Assembly (NCBI GenBank): GCA_037957365.1
Contig: JARHVA010004904.1
Coordinates: 697,501-761,500 of the forward strand
Length of the DNA: 64,000 bases
Origin: Torreya grandis
Taxonomy: Eukaryota; Streptophyta; Pinopsida; Cupressales; Taxaceae
Direction of reading: 5' to 3'
Part shown: positions 46,110-60,857 of the stretch, piece after piece
How the letters are laid out: each line of letters opens with the position of its first letter
Position numbering within the stretch: the first letter of the stretch is position 1
Made by a program: the position numbers and the translations under genes
Notes under the pieces: generated by a model
Told to the model about the DNA's origin: nothing
Databases searched by the model: none
What the model saw: the letters and a program-made list of their open reading frames with translations, nothing else

Positions 46110-48132
46110 TGAAACGCTAATCTAGACCTACAAACAGCATTGAAAACTCCCTAAACAAAGTAAAAAAACAAAAGACCATGGATGAGGAAGATCATCCTTC
46201 ACACAATGCCATAATACATAGCTTGCCAAACTTATATTCAAGGTAGAAGATAGGTAAATAAAGTCTTTATTGCATTAAGAGGTAGCTCTTAAAAATGATT
46301 GATAGGGTTGAGCCTAATCAAGTTAAACATACTTTTCATTATATCAAAGAATGTCCCATCTCTCAAAAAGATAAAAAGTCTAAAAATCTAAGAACCCTTT
46401 ATAAAATGGAAAGAAAGGGATAACATAAGAGAGGGAGAAGAGAGAGAGAGAGAAAGGGAGAGCACATTGTTCATGATAATCAATGAGGTGTCATCTTTTA
46501 AGAGATATTTAAATAAGCTTTTGGTCCAATCAGAACAAGTCGTTATAAACAAGATATTCATGATTTGCCCCAAAAGCCTCCAAATCATTTCATTAGTTGA
46601 ATAAGCTTCACTAGAATACAAGAGTTTTCCAAAAGTGGCAAGTTATGATTTTTCTATAAATGAATGCTCTAACTACTTTCCAATTCCCCAAGTCCTATTG
46701 CTTTGGATCTTCTACTCGATTTCATTATGAGGATAAAATCTTCATATTCATGTATCTGATTGAGACATGCTTTAAGCCTATTTGAGTGGTGATTTATTAG
46801 AGCTGAGATCATTTTGAAAGGACTACATATCTCTCTATTGAAAGTACATACCTACTTCATGCTTAGGAAACTAGACCTAGCTTAACTATAGATGAAAACT
46901 AATTTAAGGATATTGATTTTATTATAATCCATATAGATGGCACTTTGTTCAATACCATGTCCTTTATTTGGAAACCAACCACTACCCCTTTGGTTCATAT
47001 TAGGTCCAAAAGATCTATTTGCCTCTATAGACCTAAATTAATACATTCTGGTCCAACCTAAGTCCACATCAAGCCTTTTTCCTTTATTTTTTGCCAACTC
47101 ATGTCATGATCAAATTTAGGTCCTTTAATCTTTCTTGTCAAGTCAGGTCCATTTTGATTTATTGACTTTCATCAAACATCCTAGCTCATCCATTTTATTT
47201 TGACATTATTTCACTCTATCAGATTTTGAGATCTAATTAAATGTAGACCATGGATCTTTGGTACCCACTACCCTAAGCTCAATTTATCCTTAGTCCCTAA
47301 GATTCGCTGACCATTGTACTTGCTTTGAGGTCCCACATTCTTGACACTTGTTAGTCATGCATTCCTTCTTAGGTTCTAAACAAGGACTTTAGATCAAAAT
47401 GGTCACTTTATGGGTCTTAAAAATGATGTCTGTGCAAACATCTACCATTTTTTGACCAACTTTGTAATTTTATAACTTGAAGTGCAAAGATCATGAGGAT
47501 ACAAAACTTATAGGGAATAGACCTAATGTTGAAAGGAACAAACCATTTTTATCCAATGACCATTTGATTTTCTACGTGGTTTTGTAAAATTTTGAAGTCA
47601 ATTGGTTCATGTGATCTTGCATGATATATTGATGATAGTTTGGTCTAAAATGACTATGGAAACTTAGAAAATTCTATGTTAGGAGCCAACTTTGAACATG
47701 TGTATCTTATTTTTCACTTCATCACATGGGCTAAAACTTGGCACATATAAAATAGACTTCAAAATAAACATACCCATATGATTTTTTCTTCTTGAGACTA
47801 CCATATGTATGAGATTTAATGCCATGAAAATGTCTACTCAGCTTTCCTACCACTAGAACCAAACATCTAGACAAGCTCTGAATGGAATGAGTGGACTAGA
47901 TGAACTTCAAATACTCTAATGCTTATCCTGAGCATTCCATAGGGTCTCTATAGCTTTAGAATAGTATTTATAATTTGATTAATTACACTTTGAATGAACC
48001 TAAAGTTCTTCAAAATCTTGTGAGCTTCATGATTTCTCCATTCTACTCATTCCATCTAGAGGTAGTTCAGACCATTTTGATCATTTGATCAACCAAGAAC
48101 TCTACCTTTCTCTATATTAGAAATTAGGAACA
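46110..48132 (-). repeat. 3' LTR of element H
   Basis: Matches 50473-52620 throughout. Contains a short impure (AG)n run (46428-46462). Confidence 0.88.
46266..46408 (-). promoter_or_regulatory. TATA box and poly(A) signal of element H LTR
   Basis: The - strand reads CATTTTATAAAGGG (46397-46408) and, about 130 bases on, GCAATAAAGAC (AATAAA at 46271-46266). GCAATAAAGACTT also occurs at the same step in element A's LTR. Confidence 0.55.
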
Positions 48133-48401
48133 TGGAAACTCATAGGGAAGTATGCTTGTTATGATTAACAACCCAATTAATTTTATCTTAACTAATCCAT
48201 TGGGCATGGAGTCACTTCTCTGTAACTGAGCTAATCATGAAGATGATGCAAGTCTACCTCTTTCTATAACTTCTTGAAACAATAAGGAATAAAACAAAAC
48301 AATAAAGGAAATTTCACGTAGGAAAATTCAAGAAATAAAGAATAACTAACCTAATAAATAAATGTGCATAAGGGCACTTAGATAAAATCATAAAAACTAA
48401 T

Positions 48402-49460
48402 CTAATATATACAAGAACCTTTCAAAACTAGTCCTCCTAGATAAAAAGGGAAACCTCTAGTATCATCCACTTGTAACAAAATAAGATGGAAAATACCTTG
48501 TATTGAAGGTACCATAATTGGTGAACTAATTTTTTTGACTGCCAATCCTTTAGATGTACTCCTTAGTGGATGGAGTGGAGTGAACATGTCTCCAATGTAG
48601 ACATAATGGTCCAAGTCTTCTAAACCTAGTTCATGTTGGAATGCAGGAGAACTTGCTTGATGTTTCTCTCCACTCTTGAGAAAGTCTTTCATGAAGACTT
48701 CATTCAAGCTCTTGGGAGTAACTACACTTATTTTAATTGATGTTTCAAAAGGACCATGTCCTTCTACCTTGTCTTTGTGTAAACTAGGACTATTCATGCT
48801 TATAGCAACATGTTCATAATGTTTTGGAGGAAGGACATGTCTATTATCCTCTTCAAAATCTTTGATTATGGCATTAAACTGCTACCATAATTATTTAGGC
48901 TCTTCATTGGTATGCTTCTCAAATTGTATCACTTGAGCACTTGATATGTCCCCTTCATCAACTTCACTTAAGATTTCATCTTGATCTTCAAATGCAAATG
49001 AAGTCTGATTTAACCATCCAAGGTCTAAGACATCATGTTTGTCTTACTCAAGGTCTAATTTGCTTTCTTCTAGTTCTAATATATTAATGATATTCTCATC
49101 TTAAAGTGGACCAACCTATCATTCTTGGTTTTTATCCTCCTCATCTTTATCTATATAGAATGGACCTTTAATAGTCTACTCATGGTCTACCCCATATTTA
49201 GCTTACATATTGTATTCTTCAGGAAAGTTTTTAGCCTTAAGTTTCTCCATTTTACTCATTAAATTTGAGTACAAATGTTTTCATAACTCTTTAAGCTCCT
49301 CACTATTTGAGATGATCTTGACCTCCAAACTAGGTTCATGAAGGTTCTCCTCTTGCTTCTCATCAAGATCCTCTTTTATAAGGGATATGGTGGGAGGTTG
49401 AAGGAGTTTACCTTTCTTGCAACTTAGGAGGGTATATTTCTAGCTAGATAATTTGAATGT
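48402..49460 (-). pseudogene. Acidic ORF of element H, unknown function
   Basis: One - strand frame can be read for about 340 codons to TAA/TAG at 48402, with only stop codons (no frameshift seen) upstream of the last 131 open codons (48797-48402). It is hydrophilic and acid-rich, e.g. SFAFEDQDEILSEVDEGD and IIKDFEEDNRHVLPPKHYEH. The end is more hydrophobic (IQGIFHLILLQVDDTRGFPF). No zinc knuckle, protease or known domain recognised. It may be a gag-like protein particular to this element. Confidence 0.5.
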
Positions 49461-50472
49461 TCTTTTAAATGTCTCTTAAACTAAGGAGAGAGAGAGTCTC
49501 AAAACTCTTATACACCAAGCTCATTGAGTTGAGCTATGGTTGTTTGATTCTTTTTGGCATAACTAATGCTTCCTCTACTAGGACTAAATCTTGGACTAAT
49601 TCAACTTACACCTCCTTTTTTATGCCCTTTTGGACTAATTTTTATGATGGAAATGAGTATGGAACATACACTTTTACTTCTTTTTGGATGGTTATAAGAG
49701 AGGGTGGCTTTACAAGCAAGGGTAAAACATAGCCAAGGTTAAAGGTTTTAGAGAAGATCCCTGAAGGGATGACTTCATGTTATTTAGTGGTAACAGGCAT
49801 AGGGGGAGGAGAGGGAAAATGGTTATGACAAAGTTGATAGTTCATTTAAGGGCCACTTGGGGTGAGCACATAAACATTATCTACCTGATAAGTCTGAAGC
49901 TGAGGTAGAGAATAAGAATATTGATGAAAATATGATTGATTATACATATCAAATTATGATTATTAGGCACTTAGTTAGGTTTCTTAACTAGCTAATAGAT
50001 GCTTGGAGTTGTCATTGATGTTTTAAAACCTACCTCCAAAGGATGATACGTAAAAGGGCAACACCAAAAAATCCTTCCATTACTTTGGACTTGAATCCCA
50101 TCGGGCATGCTATAAACTATTATAGGCTCAATTTTCACCCTTAGAGAGGGTTATTTAAGATATCTCTAACTAATTTTATAAAATTGGGACAACCCCAAGC
50201 TATGGGTAACTTATGGTGGGGCTAAACCTCTAGAGTAGGTCGAATTCCTCTTTGATGCTCACCTAAAACTAAAGCTAAGCCTAATGGTTCATGGGAAAAG
50301 GGTTAGAGAGATAATAAGGGCTCCTAAAAAATTTAGCTAGGAGATGAACCAAACTTAAGAGGGAAACTCCCATAAGCTCAAACCCACACTAGATCAGTAG
50401 AGGATAATACTAGCTTACACAACCATAAGATCAAGCTAATTTGCATAAGTATTACAGAGAAGAGGTTCAAAA
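49461..50472 (-). other. Upstream interior of element H, possible gag-like remnant
   Basis: The - strand translation near 49760-49960 is rich in Tyr, Gln, His and Pro (YSLPQLQTYQVDNVYVLTP), then charged. Stops are frequent. The Y/Q-rich composition recalls the gag-like stretch of element A. Not assignable to a family by eye. Confidence 0.35.
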
Positions 50473-52620
<2,148 letters not shown>

Positions 52621-55398
52621 TGCTTGGTATGTGGTCCAAATATGGCTGATAGTTACATATTATTTATATTTATACCCTTAGGGTAATGTTCTAGCAAAAT
52701 CCAATAACTAGAATATAACTACCATCATTTGTAAGTTAGTTGACAAAAATCATAGGAATTAGCATAAAAATATATATGTTGCAGTATGAGATGATCAAAT
52801 AATGCCTAAGATAATAATTGGAATGTTTCCATTTCATCTCCTAAATGGGAGAGATGCTATGATACCTTTTTCTTTGAAATTTCTTACTTTAAAATTGGCA
52901 CAAGATATTAAAGATGAATAGTTCAAAGATGCTCTAGAATAGAGTATCATATACCTAACAAAGATAGATGAAGATTGAATCATAGTAATTGATATAATTA
53001 TAGCTCATCAAGAAAGAGTATAATAATTAGCTGATTAGAAGGTTTTTCAATGTAATTTCTAAAATGGTGACTTGACTATTTTGACCACAAGTCAAAATAA
53101 ATCAACCCCCAATAAAGTCAAACTTTATATAGGGGTATTTTAGAGTATAAAATGGGGTACCATGGGCATATTGAAGTAATTTAATGTGTCTTTAGCCTTG
53201 ATCATGTTCATTTTTATCCTTTAGTGTCATTATATGTCATATAGGGTCATTTTGAGTCATTTAATTAGTTATAAAATTTTCTTAAGAATGGAAGTGTTTA
53301 AGTGTTATTAGACATGTATGAGGTTAGGAAGAGTCATTTTTCAATTCTATAACTAAAAACCTATAGGTTCCATATTGAAATCAGGAGGATCAATTGAAAA
53401 AATAAGAGTTTTAATGGTTGTACAGACTATATAGTAGTGAGGCACATGTGGCAACTTAAAGAGTGACCTTTCAGATCCCCATAAATCAATTCCACATTTA
53501 ATTTGCCTTGACAACTCCAAAAATGGAAAAAATTAATTATGTTCTCCATCTCTCTCTCATGCAAGGTCAAACTAGTTCATTAGTTTTCATTCTATATGGA
53601 TTGGAGAAATAGATTTAAGAAGAATACATTTGAGGGATTAGAGTATTACATATGATATCTCATTCCATGGCACTATTTGGTATATTGGTGGATTTTAATT
53701 CATGAACAAAATATAAGAAGGATAGTGATTCCTAGTTGACTATGCATTCCTATCACATGTAGGTTTCTTCTTTTGCTTTTGTGGTCTAATTTTTCCAAGT
53801 GTTTAAGGCATTATTGTAAGACTTTTTATTCATCCTCAAATGGTTTTCAAGGTTGGTTGGCATGTGGGGATATGGATATGTAACTATAACATCTCATATT
53901 ATTAGAATGGACATCACAATGGGTTTGTAGGGTGGTGTTTCCAAGTTTCAATGTTCTTTTCTCTATTAGTGGTTTTAAAGTAGTTGATGAACCTATGTTT
54001 CTCTCTTCTCAAACCATGGAAGGTCATCTATCCATGGTAGGTTTGAATTTGAAGGTCTCAAGGTTGTGATAGGTGAGCACCTTAAAATATGAACAATGAC
54101 TAATCAAAGTTGAAACATATACTATTAGATACAATCATATATGAGTATGTATGGACTATGGAGCAATCATCTAAAAACCTGAGAGACTGGTTGCATTTAT
54201 TCCATGACTTGAATGTTGTTTATCAAGTCATATAGAGTCATAGTACTAATCCTAGACCATTTCAAGTAATATTTATAGGTTCAAGATAGAAAAAAGTTTT
54301 TTAAGGAAGCATTTACCTTAATATCTCTGAGTAAGGGATCCTGCTCAGATTTTAAGTCTTGTTGGTGAAGTTTCTTGACGTTGGAGTACATTTAACTATT
54401 TCATTCTAGTAACATGAGCCTACAAGTCGCTTATTATCTTGAATATAAGTGGTCATATCAAGAGGAATTAAGTATTTAGTAGACTCCAACTCATACCAAT
54501 TTCTATTGAATATTCTCAGTGTAAACACAATGTTTTTAACCAAAATTGAACCTAGAACTACAAACTCTAGTGCATTGGTAGATAGAGACAAGAGTATGAT
54601 ATATAGAGATAGGTGAGTGATTTAAAGTATGTAATGGTATTTATGACCTCAAATCAAGGTACATGGGTAAAAAATAATTTTGTAACACTAATTAATACCT
54701 ATAAGTCTCATAACCTACTTAGAATGTGCACCTACAATTTGAACTCTTACATTGCAAACTAGCCCAAGAAAAAAAGATGATAGTTAGATAATGGATGGAG
54801 GTGTGGAATATAATGATTAAAATTACCTTAGAATAATTAAATTTAATACAACATAATTATAAAATAGTTATATGTACCTACAAGATCCCATTGACCTCCT
54901 TAGTTGACACTTACAGGTGACATCATCAATGCATTCTATAGACTATGTCCAACTCATGTGAGATGCATGTTTAGAAAGTTACCAAGGGTTAAAGTTGGAA
55001 TAATCATGTTGATACATATTAAAACTTACATATAAAATTTTAATAAGGTCCTCATATGGTAAGGAGTGGAGCAAAGGACTATGTTTGTAACTCCGCACAT
55101 AGTCAACTAAATTTTGCACAATCAAAATCCTAATGAGCTAGTCTTGAGGAGTTTGAAGTGTAAAAGGTGTTATAAACATATATAAAGATTTAAAATGTAT
55201 TAATATGTTCTCCGTGACCTAAATAATATCTCCACACCCTCAATTATGTCAAGAAAATAGGAAAGATGTTATTTATTATGTCTTAGATAAATAACACTCT
55301 TTGAGCAAGATACTTGCAGACATAATATGTTAAGAGAAAAAGAATAGATGAGAAAATATTAGATACATGGTGTAATGTTTTATAAGTTTTATTAGAAT
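52621..55398. other. Unassigned DNA between elements H and C
   Basis: No retrotransposon motif, RNA gene or convincing host exon seen on either strand. The longest open stretch (54406-54591, - strand, 61 codons) has no recognised domain. Short GTCAT-type repeats occur near 53225-53270. It may be an old LTR or ordinary intergenic sequence. Confidence 0.4.
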
Positions 55399-55596
55399 TG
55401 TTTCTAACTATTTTTCACTTTTCACATTCAGAAGATGAAAGAAACTATGATAATGGTTAGGGGTTTGTACGTACCCAAATGAAGTTTTGTGCACCGTATC
55501 CAGACGATTGAAGGGACTCCTCTTTGGCTATGGAGGATGACACCTATTAGATAAGAAGAAAAATAAAACAAGGGAAATGTTAGGTAGATAGATGGT

Positions 55597-55656
55597 GGAC
55601 TGCCAAGTAAAGCTCGGTCCCAGAAGTGCAAAGACTTCCTTGAGGGATGACAGTCC
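55597..55656 (-). other. LTR stem with compensatory change, element C copy
   Basis: The - strand GGACTG (55656-55651) can pair with CAGTCC (55602-55597). At the same place A and B have GGATTG with CAATCT or TAATCC (13266/13317; 39925/39978). A T-A pair has become C-G. Confidence 0.5.
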
Positions 55657-55761
55657 ACTTTTGATAAAAGAGAATGTTGCTAGAAAGAGAAATGGTGAAA
55701 GACTGAACAAAAGAAATAAAGACAATGCGTACCTGTATTCTACTATCGGTCCTCCATAGTT

Positions 55762-55853
55762 ACCAATGTTGGTAGTTCTACCATCGTTATTTGGTCAGGT
55801 TGCTGATGTTGGTTAGTCTACTGATGTCGGTAGGGGAAATGGTCGATGTCTAT
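55762..55853. repeat. GATGTC-type palindromes, downstream group in LTR of C
   Basis: ACCAATGTTGGT (55762), GCTGATGTTGGT (55802), ACTGATGTCGGT (55820) and GTCGATGTCTAT (55842): versions of the Copia I and F palindrome, on the far side of the promoter region (- strand CTCTATAAGAGC near 56150). Confidence 0.65.
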
Positions 55854-56395
55854 CAGGGCAATGGCCTTGGATGGGTTTTGGATGAGTTTCAGCTCTATCT
55901 GTGATCAACAGAATGGTTTGGGATGTCTATGGGAGTCTAATGGTTTGTGCAGGGTTTGCAGGGTAGAGAGTATGGCCTAAAAAGGGGATCAGATAGAGGA
56001 TAGGGCTGAAAGGGAGATAAAGATGAGGGAAGGATTTTCAGCCTTTTCGAGAAGGATAGGTTGGGTTGTGTCAACAGTGCTTAGAAATGGACAATAGATT
56101 GATTACTAATGTATCCTAAGAGTAATAAAATAAAAACCAATAGAAATACTTAGCTCTTATAGAGAAATAGAAGTGTAGGAGGTCTATTTTTGTTATGGCA
56201 GATGTGAGAGACTTTGTGTAACCTTCAATCCAGTGTGGAGTGACTGATACAGAGTTTTTGAGCCTGGAGAGTGCTGTTGGGATGCTGATGCCTGCAAGGT
56301 GTCAAGGAGCAAGATAACTTGGAACCTAGAGCAAGAGAATTAGCATTCAGGTTTGTGATCAATTTTCCATTTGGCTTGCGAGTTGGTTTTAATCA

Positions 56396-56446
56396 ACTAA
56401 CATCGGTGATTCCACCGGCGTCGGCCGACGGTTGACCGATGTCGGC
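56396..56446. repeat. GACGTC-type palindromes, upstream group in LTR of C
   Basis: ACTAACATCGGT (56396), ACCGGCGTCGGC (56414) and ACCGATGTCGGC (56435), spaced 18 and 21 bp. Confidence 0.65.
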
Positions 56447-56804
56447 AGCTGGAGGATGGGTAAAAAGGCTATTTTTAGCCTTTTGCCCATTCCTTCATCT
56501 GTCGAGTTTAGTGGTCATGGTAAAATAGTTAAAGGTGGGTTTAATAGGTGTGAGAGGTTAGTGGGAGGGTTGAAATAGGTCATAAATTGGCCATAGGGTG
56601 ATGGGAGGCATCCAAGGGGAGGTATCCAAGGTGGGGTGTGTCCAAGGGTGAGGTGTCATGGATGAGGTGTCAAGGGGGTGTTATTAATTCAAAATAAATA
56701 ATTATTTTAAATTAATAAGTGTGTGGGTTAGGAATGTGTTAGAAGTGGGCCAAGGGGACCAAGAGGGAGTCAACCAAGGAGTAGACACAATTTTGGTGTC
56801 TACA

Positions 56805-56965
56805 TTTGCCCCTTTTTGTCTTGTTGGTTGTTTTGACGAACTGCAAGACAAAAATAGGAGTAAGTTGCCCCAGGTATGGGATGAGGTCTTTTTTGTCTTG
56901 TTGGTTATTCTGATGAACTACAAGATAAAAATACGAGTAAGTTGCCCCAGATGAGGGATGAGGTA
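56805..56965 (-). repeat. Polypurine tract and duplicated 77-bp hairpin of element C
   Basis: The tract (- strand AAAAAGGGGCAAA, 56817-56805) is followed by a 77-bp tandem duplication; TGTCTTG starts at 56817 and 56894. Each copy is a hairpin: TTTTTGTCTTG pairs with CAAGACAAAAA (11 bp, perfect in the first copy, one G-U pair in the second) around about 20 bases. Confidence 0.75.
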
Positions 56966-57489
56966 TTCCCCTTCAAATTGGGAGTTGAGGGAAGGGAACT
57001 TGAAATCGGGTGCCGATTTAATAGATAGTGGATGGAAATGGTGAAGTTTGAGTGTGAACACTGCAATAGTTGAGATTGCACACATACGACTTCACAAGAT
57101 GGTCAGGGCAAATTGTCACAAGTCAAGGGTTGAGGAGTGCTAAAATTGAAATAACCAGGCCCCAGCATTTAGTCGTAGCTAATTGGGTTAAACGATCCAA
57201 GCTGTAGCTCTAATGGTCATCATGTTCCAAGAATCTCGAGCTCAGGAAGTGCTCTTGGAAAACATGAAAATGTCATAAGTAGTGGGGATCAACTTGCTCA
57301 CGATCCAATACTTGTGAAGTTTGTAATGTGGTGTGTAGATAATTTGGCTAACTATTCGTGAAGTAGCCTACATGCAATCAAAACAACTAAGGTAGGGTTG
57401 TCTCAAAAGTGGTCATGGTCAGAGGAGATAGGCATGATCTCCATGATGGTTGGTCATAATTTTGGGTTAGGATAGATAGTTGGTCCATG

Positions 57490-57790
57490 AGATGGATGGA
57501 GGAAGGAATGGCCAAGCTAACCTCAGAAGACCCCATGTCAACTAAGTGCTGCCTACATAGCCCCTGTTTGAAGGGCCTTAAGCCAATGTAGTTCTCCCTA
57601 AAAAGGAGGAAGGGTCGGTTGTGGATGTGGGTTGGACTAGGTTAAGTCATGGTCAAAGGTTAAATGGTTTGTCCATTAGGTAGGTGAACAAATGGATGTG
57701 GCTGAGCTAACCCCAGAAGATGTCATGTCATCTGAGTGCTGCCTACATAGCCCCTATTGGAAGGGCCTCAGACCAATGTAGTTCAGGCTA
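57490..57790. repeat. 190-bp tandem duplication in 3' region of C
   Basis: AGTGCTGCCTACATAGCCCC occurs at 57545 and 57735 with about 100 bp of similar sequence on each side. The rest of 56966-58430 has no recognised domain; the - strand open stretch 58240-57995 has a partial match to element A near 10700. Confidence 0.7.
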
Positions 57791-58436
57791 GGAGTCAAAG
57801 TGGTTGATAGTTGGTTTGGACTAGGTTATAAATGATGAGGGTATGATGATGTTACAGTGTTTTCCATATTATGTAATAGTGTATTTTGTAACATTTGTTG
57901 AGGTTTTTCATCCCTAGAAATTTTCCATATTGGTGATGGTGTATGCTAAAAATGAAATGAGTCGATTTATGCTTCAGCAAGTAATGGTTTATGCTTAACA
58001 TAAATTGTGTGGTCGATAGTTTCTATGTGTATTGTTGTCCATAGAAACTAGTGTGAATTGGCTATGATAGTGTGAGTGGTCTTGGAAATGTTTGGGTTGG
58101 TTTGATTTGGTTGAGAAAATGATTTGGTTAAATGTGACAAAGGTATGGATAAGAAGTGAAAGGTGTGTTGCTCTTTCATTGACAAAGACCATAATGATAG
58201 CATAGGTAGGGGGTTTTTCAAAAACAAAATCCCCGTTCATGCATTACGTCGTCGACCATTGGTTGTGTTAGAGAAGTAATCGAATCACTTTGACATTAAA
58301 ATGATATTGAAATCCCTTGAGTAGGTGATGTGATATGTTAGGATAGGGTAACCCCTTTTAGTAGGGATAAATTTGCCCCTTTTTATAGGAGACCCTGAGA
58401 ACGACTATAAGTCAAGTCCATGACACTTTTTTTTTG

Positions 58437-58463
58437 GGAGACTGATCAATGCAGGAAGTCTAC
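58437..58463 (-). other. Conserved hairpin, element C copy
   Basis: AGTCTAC (58457-58463) and GGAGACT (58437-58443) flank 13 bases containing TGATCAATGC; one stem mismatch. Same place as the hairpins in A and B. Confidence 0.6.
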
Positions 58464-58554
58464 ATGGGGATGTCATTTTGTTTTGTGGTCATTTGTGAAG
58501 CTGATCGATGCGGGAAGATTTTAAGAGAGTGTTGTTTGTAGCAAGATTTTAGGC

Positions 58555-58687
58555 ATAGCCATCCTTTGAGGGAGTGGTCTATATTTTTGCTTTATACATT
58601 TTTGAGGGCTTTGAATAGCTATCCTTCGAGGGAGCAGTCTATTAGCTATAACAATGATGATATAGCTATCCTTTGAGGGAGTAGTCT
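58555..58687 (-). repeat. Triple 25-bp repeat, element C copy
   Basis: Units at 58555-58579, 58616-58640 and 58663-58687 read TAGCTATCCTTTGAGGGAGTAGTCT on average, the reverse complement of the A and B units. They are more alike than the units in A. Confidence 0.8.
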
Positions 58688-58919
58688 GCATTTAGAATTT
58701 ATGACTTTTTGATATTTTGACATCCCAATTTATTTTTGACAAAATTTTTAGTCATGGACAAGACTATAGAAGTTTGAGGGCTCCCTTTTATTAGGACAAA
58801 GCATTCATACTTTATAAAAGAGTTACATAGGTTTTGCTTTAGGGAAATAGGGTTGAAAGAAATAAGGATTAAAATGACAGGGATTGCTCAAGGGGTGAGC
58901 TCAAGTTAAATGTCAAGTG

Positions 58920-60030
58920 AATGAGTAATCGACTAATAATAGAACGGTCGTAGATGTAAGGCATTAAGGGGCTCAAGTTCTGGTCAGCCTTTAAAAGAAG
59001 ATAGATGATAAGTCCCTGATCCATACTTGTGTGTGATGATGTAAGGTCCGAGCCAATTAGGAGCAAACTTGCCTCATTTACTTCTTTCCATATTGGTCAC
59101 ATGTTGGTTTTCTTTGAGGATGAGGTCTCTGATTTTGAAATCTCATTTTCTCAGATTCTTATCAGAGGCACGTTTGATGTGATTTTGATAGACATGAAGA
59201 TGGTTAAGGGCAGCAAGACAACATTCATCGAGTAACTCAAGTTGAGCTAAGCGATCTTGATGAAAGTCATCATTAGAAAGAATGCCATGTAGAGAGATGT
59301 AGAGAGATAGGATCTATACTTCAAGAGGTAGGATAGCCTCTATTCTGTACACTAAAGAGAAAGGTGTAGCACCCGTAGGGGTTTGGATGCTAGTGCAGTA
59401 GGCCCACAAAGTGAAGGGAATGTGAATGTGCCAATCCCTTCCAGTGTCGTTGACCACCTTCATTAGAATTTTGGTTAAGATCTTGTTGGAAGCCTTGGCC
59501 TGCCCATTTGCTTATGGGTAGTAAGGCGAGGAGAAGCTGAACTTGATGCCAAATGAGTCACAAAGTTTCTAGACAGTTTTATTTTTGAATGATTTATCGT
59601 TATCGATGATGATTTTGTGAGGTACACTGAAATGACAGATGATGTGGGTGTTGATGAAGTCAACAATTTTTTCAGCCTTTATGGAGATGAGGGGAATAGC
59701 TTCCACCCATTTAGTGAAATACTCAATGGCGGTGATAATGGACTGATGTCGAAGAGATGAATGAGGGTTAATCTCACTGATGAGATCTAAGCCCCATTGT
59801 GAAAAAGGCTAAAAATCCTGAGCAACTTGTAGAGCATGGCTAGGGGTGTGAAGCAAGTTAGCTTACTGCTAGCATTTGATGCAACACTAAATATAATCGC
59901 TACAGTCTTGGTGAAGAGTGGGCCAATAATAGCCCAAGTGAAGGATGCACTTGGCAACCGAGTTACTACTGAAGTGTCCACCACAAATTTTGTCATGGAC
60001 TTACTTAATGGCATGAGATGCTTCAGTGGA
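58920..60030 (-). pseudogene. Integrase of element C
   Basis: The zinc region (about 60030-59870) includes CILHLGYYWPTLHQD. Core: EYFTKWVEAIPLISIKAEKI (about 59670-59730) is nearly the element B sequence. Asp boxes: WGLDLISEI (about 59770-59800) and IIIDNDKSF (about 59585-59610). The Glu box reads NGQAKASNK (about 59493-59518), with Lys for the catalytic Glu, a G-to-A change. End: LEPLNALHLRPFYY (about 58930-58970). Stops and shifts are present. Confidence 0.85.
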
Positions 60031-60341
60031 GGTTAGACATCGAAGCCTCTTTTATGGAGAAGACCCCCTAGCATAGTATATCAAGCCATGCATTTAATGA
60101 AATCCCATCGTGCATTGCGAGAGAGATCGGGAGGAATGATAGAATGAGTTAAGTAGTCCATAAGTTGTTTGTACCAAACATCCCATGGACTAGAGTCAAT
60201 GGTGTTGATGAGGTTGATGTTAGTGGAAATGTATGAAGGCAACAACACATGATGCACCGTAACATAAATTCTTGATGAAGATGATGAAGATGGAATGTGT
60301 GAGGTGAGGGAAGCCATAGTATTAGCAAAATTATTCATAGA

Positions 60342-60857
60342 TCAAGGAATAGTTTGCAAGAGGTAATGGTTGAAAGATGCTAATAGGGTGTCGACACAGT
60401 GTTTGTATCTTTGCAAGATTTCATTTTTACAAAGGTATGAACTGTTGATTTGATTGATGACAAGTTGTGAGTCACCAAAGATGTTGATTGTCTTGATGCT
60501 TAAAGAAAGGGTGATTTGAAGTCCCAAAATTAAGGCTTCGTATAAAGCCATATTATTGGTACATTCAAAGTCAAGTTTGAAAGATAGGGGCATGGGTTCA
60601 CCCTCATGTAAGATGAGAATGACCCCCACACCCCCACCGAGTTGACATTTGGAGCCATCGAAAAACATTGTCATTTGATAGAACGTGTCATCAGTTAAAA
60701 GTGTGGTGATAGATTCGTCGGGGAACTCGCAATGAGAAGGTTGGTTGTCAGGTAGAGAGGCATCTACTAGTTGGTCAGCGATTGTTTGCCCCTTTATGGA
60801 TTTTTGTTGGATGAATTCCAAGTCGAACTCAGCAAGAAGCATGAGCCAATGAGCCAT
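60342..60857 (-). pseudogene. Second (aRNH-type) RNase H of element C
   Basis: An open stretch of 171 codons. MTMFFDGSKCQLGGGVGVIL, then NNMALYEALILGLQ, then FGDSQLVINQINSSY give Asp, Glu and Asp of the RNase H active site, all present. The front part (AHWLMLLAEFDLEFIQQKSI) is the end of the ordinary RNase H. This dual arrangement marks the Tat lineage. Confidence 0.88.

Larger units (their letters stand above)
55399..56804 (-). repeat. 3' LTR of element C (1406 bp)
   Basis: The - strand start TGTAGACACC follows the polypurine tract. It shares with A and B the start TGTAGACA, the stem near 55597-55656, and the AAAGTGAAAAATAG...AAACA end. Its palindromes are of the GACGTC/GATGTC type. Confidence 0.7.

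Noticed and set aside
54406..54591. 61-codon open stretch as a host exon
   Set aside because: No recognised domain, no splice-site context or neighbours; length is within chance for AT-rich DNA.
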